This document shows, piece after piece, positions 58,279-58,526 of a DNA stretch of 58,526 bases. The stretch comes from an uncultured bacterium (lineage in GTDB: Bacteria > Atribacterota > Atribacteria > Atribacterales > Caldatribacteriaceae), in NCBI GenBank assembly GCA_937922705.1, contig CALAIW010000015.1, forward strand, positions 1 to 58,526, read 5' to 3'. Under the pieces are notes generated by a model that was not told the DNA's origin, did no database searches, and saw only the letters and a list, made by a program, of their open reading frames with translations. Position 1 is the stretch's first letter. Each line of letters opens with the position of its first letter. The position numbers were made by a program, and so were the translations under genes.

Positions 58279-58440
58279 TTCCCGGCAGCGTCCTACTTTC
58301 CCGCCCAGTTCCCCAGGCAGTATCATCGGCGCTGGAGGGCTTAACTCGGGGTCCCCAAAAAGTCGTCTGACTTTTTGGGGTGCCCACTTCCGGGTTCGGA
58401 ATGGTTCCGGGTGTTTCCCCTCCGCTATGGCCACCGGGAA
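58279..58440 (-). rRNA. rrf: 5S ribosomal RNA with a 42-nt expansion
   Basis: The mature ends pair as an 11-bp helix I (TTCCCGGTGGC at 58430-58440 with GCTGCCGGGAA at 58279-58289). Core segments GCCATAGCGGAGGGG, CCATTCCGAACCCGGAAG and TAAGCCCTCCAGCGCCGATGATACTGC are standard. The gene is about 162 nt instead of about 120 because 42 bases interrupt the normally continuous GGAAGTTAAGC. See the next entry. It lies about 36 bases after the 23S end. Confidence 0.93.
58344..58385 (-). other. Expansion segment inside 5S rRNA (12-bp hairpin)
   Basis: On the plus strand CCCCAAAAAGTC (58353-58364) and GACTTTTTGGGG (58369-58380) form a perfect 12-bp stem with a 4-base loop. An outer GGG/CCC extends it. 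The insertion falls after the position equal to about U55 of E. coli 5S, between helix III and the 3' strand of helix II. Removing it restores a standard 5S sequence. Confidence 0.9.
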
Positions 58441-58476
58441 ACCTCTATACCTCTGGGGAAGCATCCCAAAAGCTTT

Positions 58477-58526
58477 GCGGTCAAGTCCTCGACCGATTAG
58501 TACCCCTCGGCTCAAGGTGTTACCAC
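58477..58526 (-). rRNA. rrl: 23S ribosomal RNA, 3' end (partial)
   Basis: Read on the minus strand, the last 50 bases contain CCGAGGGGTACTAATCGGTCGAGG-type sequence ending in GACTTGACC, the conserved 3' end of bacterial 23S rRNA. The rest of the gene is outside the window. No tRNA lies in the short 23S-5S spacer. Confidence 0.92.

Noticed and set aside
58279-58440. 5S rRNA as a pseudogene or chimera
   Set aside because: Helix I and all conserved core segments are intact, the gene is followed by a strong terminator and preceded by 23S at normal spacing; only the hairpin is extra.

Overview
The window is one compact stretch of a bacterial chromosome. Genes are packed tightly, with many start-stop overlaps (ATGA, TAATG), frequent GTG and TTG starts, strong Shine-Dalgarno sites, and no insertion sequence, prophage or CRISPR array. 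Gene content (UvsE, RtcB plus archease, ferredoxin:thioredoxin reductase, AMIN-type amidase, GerMN and SpoIID-domain proteins, peptide-based nutrition, salvage of cobalamin intermediates) suggests a thermophilic or moderately thermophilic anaerobe. An Atribacterota-like (Caldatribacterium) or deep Firmicutes/Thermotogae-like lineage fits best; this placement is inferred and of low certainty.

Layout. 1-2069: the 5' part of an exported repeat-type lipoprotein gene (minus), then about 1.5 kb without a convincing gene; this gap holds a clear candidate structured RNA (about 1500-1665) with its own promoter and U-run. 2070-6880: uvsE, an SDR oxidoreductase, plsY with a membrane glycosyltransferase, and an exported MsrA-MsrB fusion. 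7094-14797 (minus): a peptide-use operon with two paralogous M29/NicX-type metalloproteins and a full Opp/Dpp ABC transporter, followed by tRNA-Leu(UAG). 14860-16358 (plus): a cobalamin riboswitch with terminator controlling an ECF S-component (CblT-like) and an AIR-synthase-like protein (CblS-like). 16330-19743: alcohol dehydrogenase, epimerase, HAD hydrolase and DUF72. 19740-24864 (minus): the hisBHAFI(E) part of histidine synthesis followed by a SPOR plus phosphodiester glycosidase protein. 25013-29065 (plus): ssb, amidase, GerMN protein, rph and rdgB. 29137-31232 (minus): rhomboid, DUF4234-like and YjbQ. 31264-37879 (minus): a T-box leader whose specifier (UCC) and acceptor-pairing base (C, matching discriminator G) both point to tRNA-Ser; it precedes a class V aminotransferase-like gene without the PLP lysine, then serA, archease, rtcB, serS, a Gfo/Idh gene and finally tRNA-Ser(GCU). 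37973-41082 (plus): glutaredoxin, ferredoxin:thioredoxin reductase catalytic subunit and a zinc/manganese ABC transporter. 41051-43166: divergent GAF-ANTAR regulator and phosphohexomutase. 43174-58175 (minus): a long housekeeping operon yebC-ruvCAB-queH-DUF2905-spoIID-queA-tgt-yajC-secDF-recJ-apt-relA-dtd-MBL. 58279-58526 (minus): the end of an rRNA operon, with the 23S 3' end and a 5S gene.

The most unusual items are (1) a 42-base expansion forming a perfect 12-bp hairpin inside the 5S rRNA, (2) the serine T-box operon that joins serine synthesis, serine charging and RNA-repair genes and is headed by an apparently PLP-less aminotransferase relative, (3) the standalone multibranched RNA at 1500-1665, and (4) a tandem metalloprotein pair in which Glu and His metal ligands appear to have swapped.
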